DNA of 64,000 nt from Desulfonatronum thiosulfatophilum (GTDB lineage Bacteria; Desulfobacterota; Desulfovibrionia; Desulfovibrionales; Desulfonatronaceae), in NCBI RefSeq assembly GCF_900104215.1, contig NZ_FMXO01000022.1, positions 1 through 64,000 of the forward strand. Reading direction: 5' to 3'. The notes beneath the pieces are model-generated. The model was not told where the DNA came from and searched no databases. It saw only the letters and a list, made by a program, of their open reading frames with translations. Of the stretch, positions 62,910 to 64,000 are shown piece after piece. The translations under genes were made by a program, and so were the position numbers. The number at the start of each line of letters is the position of its first letter. Position 1 is the first letter of the stretch.

Positions 62910-63948
62910 CTTTTCCGCCTTTATCTTTGCCGATCAGCTTTCTTACTTCCTCGTCAAAGTCGGAAATGTACTGTTTGTCCTGAATGACCCGGAATTTATA
63001 GTATTCTGCTTCAGCTTTTATTTTTGCTTCCAAAGCTGAGATTTTGCCTTTATCCAGGAGTATTGGATAATCCGAGAGGGCAAGGAACTTGTCCAGAAAT
63101 TGAACCCAGTCTTTCATATTGGTTACAATGCCGCGGCGCGCCCTGTTTTCCGCAAGATCAAGATAGGCGGATACGATTCTTTCCAACTCTTTGAGGTGTT
63201 CTTCATTGAGATAATTTTTGGCAATGATCACATCGGATTTTAAAATTTTCCCGCCGGGTGCATTCTTCCAGGTTTTCAAGCCCATAAATATCTTCTGCGC
63301 GTCTGCTTCGGTATAAATAATTTCCGCAGCGGTCTTCCCTTGTATGGCCCAATGCATTTTGTTTTGCACCGTGGCAAAAAATTCCTTGGTGGTTTCGTCA
63401 TTTCGGTCATAATCAGCAGACAAGGCATAGATATCGGTGATTTTCTGATAGAGTCGCCGCTCACTCAGACGGATTTCACGAATGCGCTCAAGCAACTCAT
63501 CAAAGTAATCCTGTCCAAAATGCTTGATCTGCTTTAAGCGTTCATCATCAATCACAAAACCTTTGATGATGTATTCATGCAGGATTTCTGTTGCCCATTT
63601 CCTGAATTCCGTGGCGCGATGAGAATTGACCCGGTAACCAACGGCAGTAATCGCTCGAAGGTTGTAATACAGCATCTCTTTTTCCTGGGTTTTGCCTTTG
63701 ATGGCACCGTGTTGAGTGGTGTGTCGGAATTTCCGACACACCAGTTCTTCATCCAGCTCTCCTTCCGCAAAAATATTTTTCAGGTGTTCGGTGATGGTTG
63801 AACGCCCTTTGCCAAATAATTCGGCAATCAGTTTTTGGGTAAGCCAGAGCGTATCGTCCTGGAAATAGACATCGATATTGACTTTGCCATCTGCTGTTTT
63901 GAAGATGACAAAGTTTGGTAATTTTTCGGGGAGATTTGAGTTTGTCAT
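62896..63948 (-). CDS. rhuM: RhuM-family protein
   Basis: 350 residues. The N-terminal VYFQDDTLWLTQKLIAELFG and RSTITEHLKNIF, then LYYNLRAITAVGYRVNSHRATEFRKW, are the RhuM hallmark. RhuM is named from a Salmonella pathogenicity island and is often within type I systems between S and R; function unsettled. Its start codon overlaps the HsdS stop (ATGA). Confidence 0.9.
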   Translation of the reverse strand: MTNSNLPEKLPNFVIFKTADGKVNIDVYFQDDTLWLTQKLIAELFGKGRSTITEHLKNIFAEGELDEELVCRKFRHTTQHGAIKGKTQEKEMLYYNLRAITAVGYRVNSHRATEFRKWATEILHEYIIKGFVIDDERLKQIKHFGQDYFDELLERIREIRLSERRLYQKITDIYALSADYDRNDETTKEFFATVQNKMHWAIQGKTAAEIIYTEADAQKIFMGLKTWKNAPGGKILKSDVIIAKNYLNEEHLKELERIVSAYLDLAENRARRGIVTNMKDWVQFLDKFLALSDYPILLDKGKISALEAKIKAEAEYYKFRVIQDKQYISDFDEEVRKLIGKDKGGKGDDF

Positions 63949-64000
63949 ATTGTCACCTGCACTTCGCCGCTCATGAGTTTGGGCAGCAGGGTGTCGCGGA
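63945..64000 (-). CDS. hsdS: Type I specificity subunit, C-terminal end (cut by window)
   Basis: The last 17 codons read RDTLLPKLMSGEVQVTI, the usual end of HsdS. The stop TGA (63945-63947) overlaps the RhuM start. The rest, and presumably hsdM, lie beyond the window. Confidence 0.75.
   Translation of the reverse strand, partial: RDTLLPKLMSGEVQVTI

Overview
The window is typical of a GC-rich (visually about 55-60 %) Gram-negative anaerobe, most likely a sulfate-reducer-type deltaproteobacterium of the Desulfovibrionales (inference). Supporting signs are a tetrapyrrole/cytochrome block (siroheme-type precorrin-2 dehydrogenase, CcsA, HemA), a CcmD plus TPR pair, nickel-pincer genes larE/larB, a KaiC-KaiB-kinase cassette, a CcmI-like protein and HDOD/GAF signalling genes. 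No rRNA, tRNA or CRISPR array was recognised.

Layout. 0-3.8 kb: tail of an IS5-type transposase, a VapBC module with a palindromic operator, a family 2 glycosyltransferase overlapping a TVP38-type membrane protein. 3.8-12.7 kb: a GT39/ArnT-like transferase, then precorrin-2 dehydrogenase, ccsA, hemA, a small conserved protein, tilS, a membrane adenylate cyclase whose sensor domain carries an EF-hand-like loop, and a convergent CcmD/TPR pair. 12.9-21.7 kb: an orphan UmuD-like protease, a Cys-rich small protein, the KaiC-KaiB-histidine kinase operon, an NfeD/stomatin pair, larE and larB, and a GNAT enzyme.

21.8-36.5 kb is a defence-type island. It holds a type I restriction-modification operon with an extra half-length S subunit, a DUF3800 protein, a small unknown (possibly nuclease-like) protein, HsdR and a YgjP-type zinc peptidase. 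A 1697-residue protein fusing a DEDD exonuclease, a RecQ helicase and a UvrD-type helicase follows. Paired operator-like palindromes stand before both the RM operon and the giant helicase.

36.7-57.2 kb: a Ros/MucR regulator, a MocR regulator divergent from a DUF2917-like gene, an RND efflux pair, a co-directional M50 protease-trpS-LapA-ParA-coiled-coil/TPR cluster, GAF and HDOD proteins, a DUF362 protein, and an acyltransferase-esterase-VanX envelope cluster. 57.2-64 kb: about 220-bp direct repeats flank a second VapBC and broken genes. A second type I RM system (HsdS end, RhuM, HsdR) follows, running off the window.

The most unusual signal is in the intergenic DNA. Two unrelated families of about 205-221-bp elements (four copies at 0.4-8.8 kb, three at 49.7-53.7 kb) fold into long outer stems with inner hairpins. 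Several stems differ in sequence between copies while keeping base pairing, and certain loops are unchanged. This covariation suggests structured RNA or DNA elements under structural selection.
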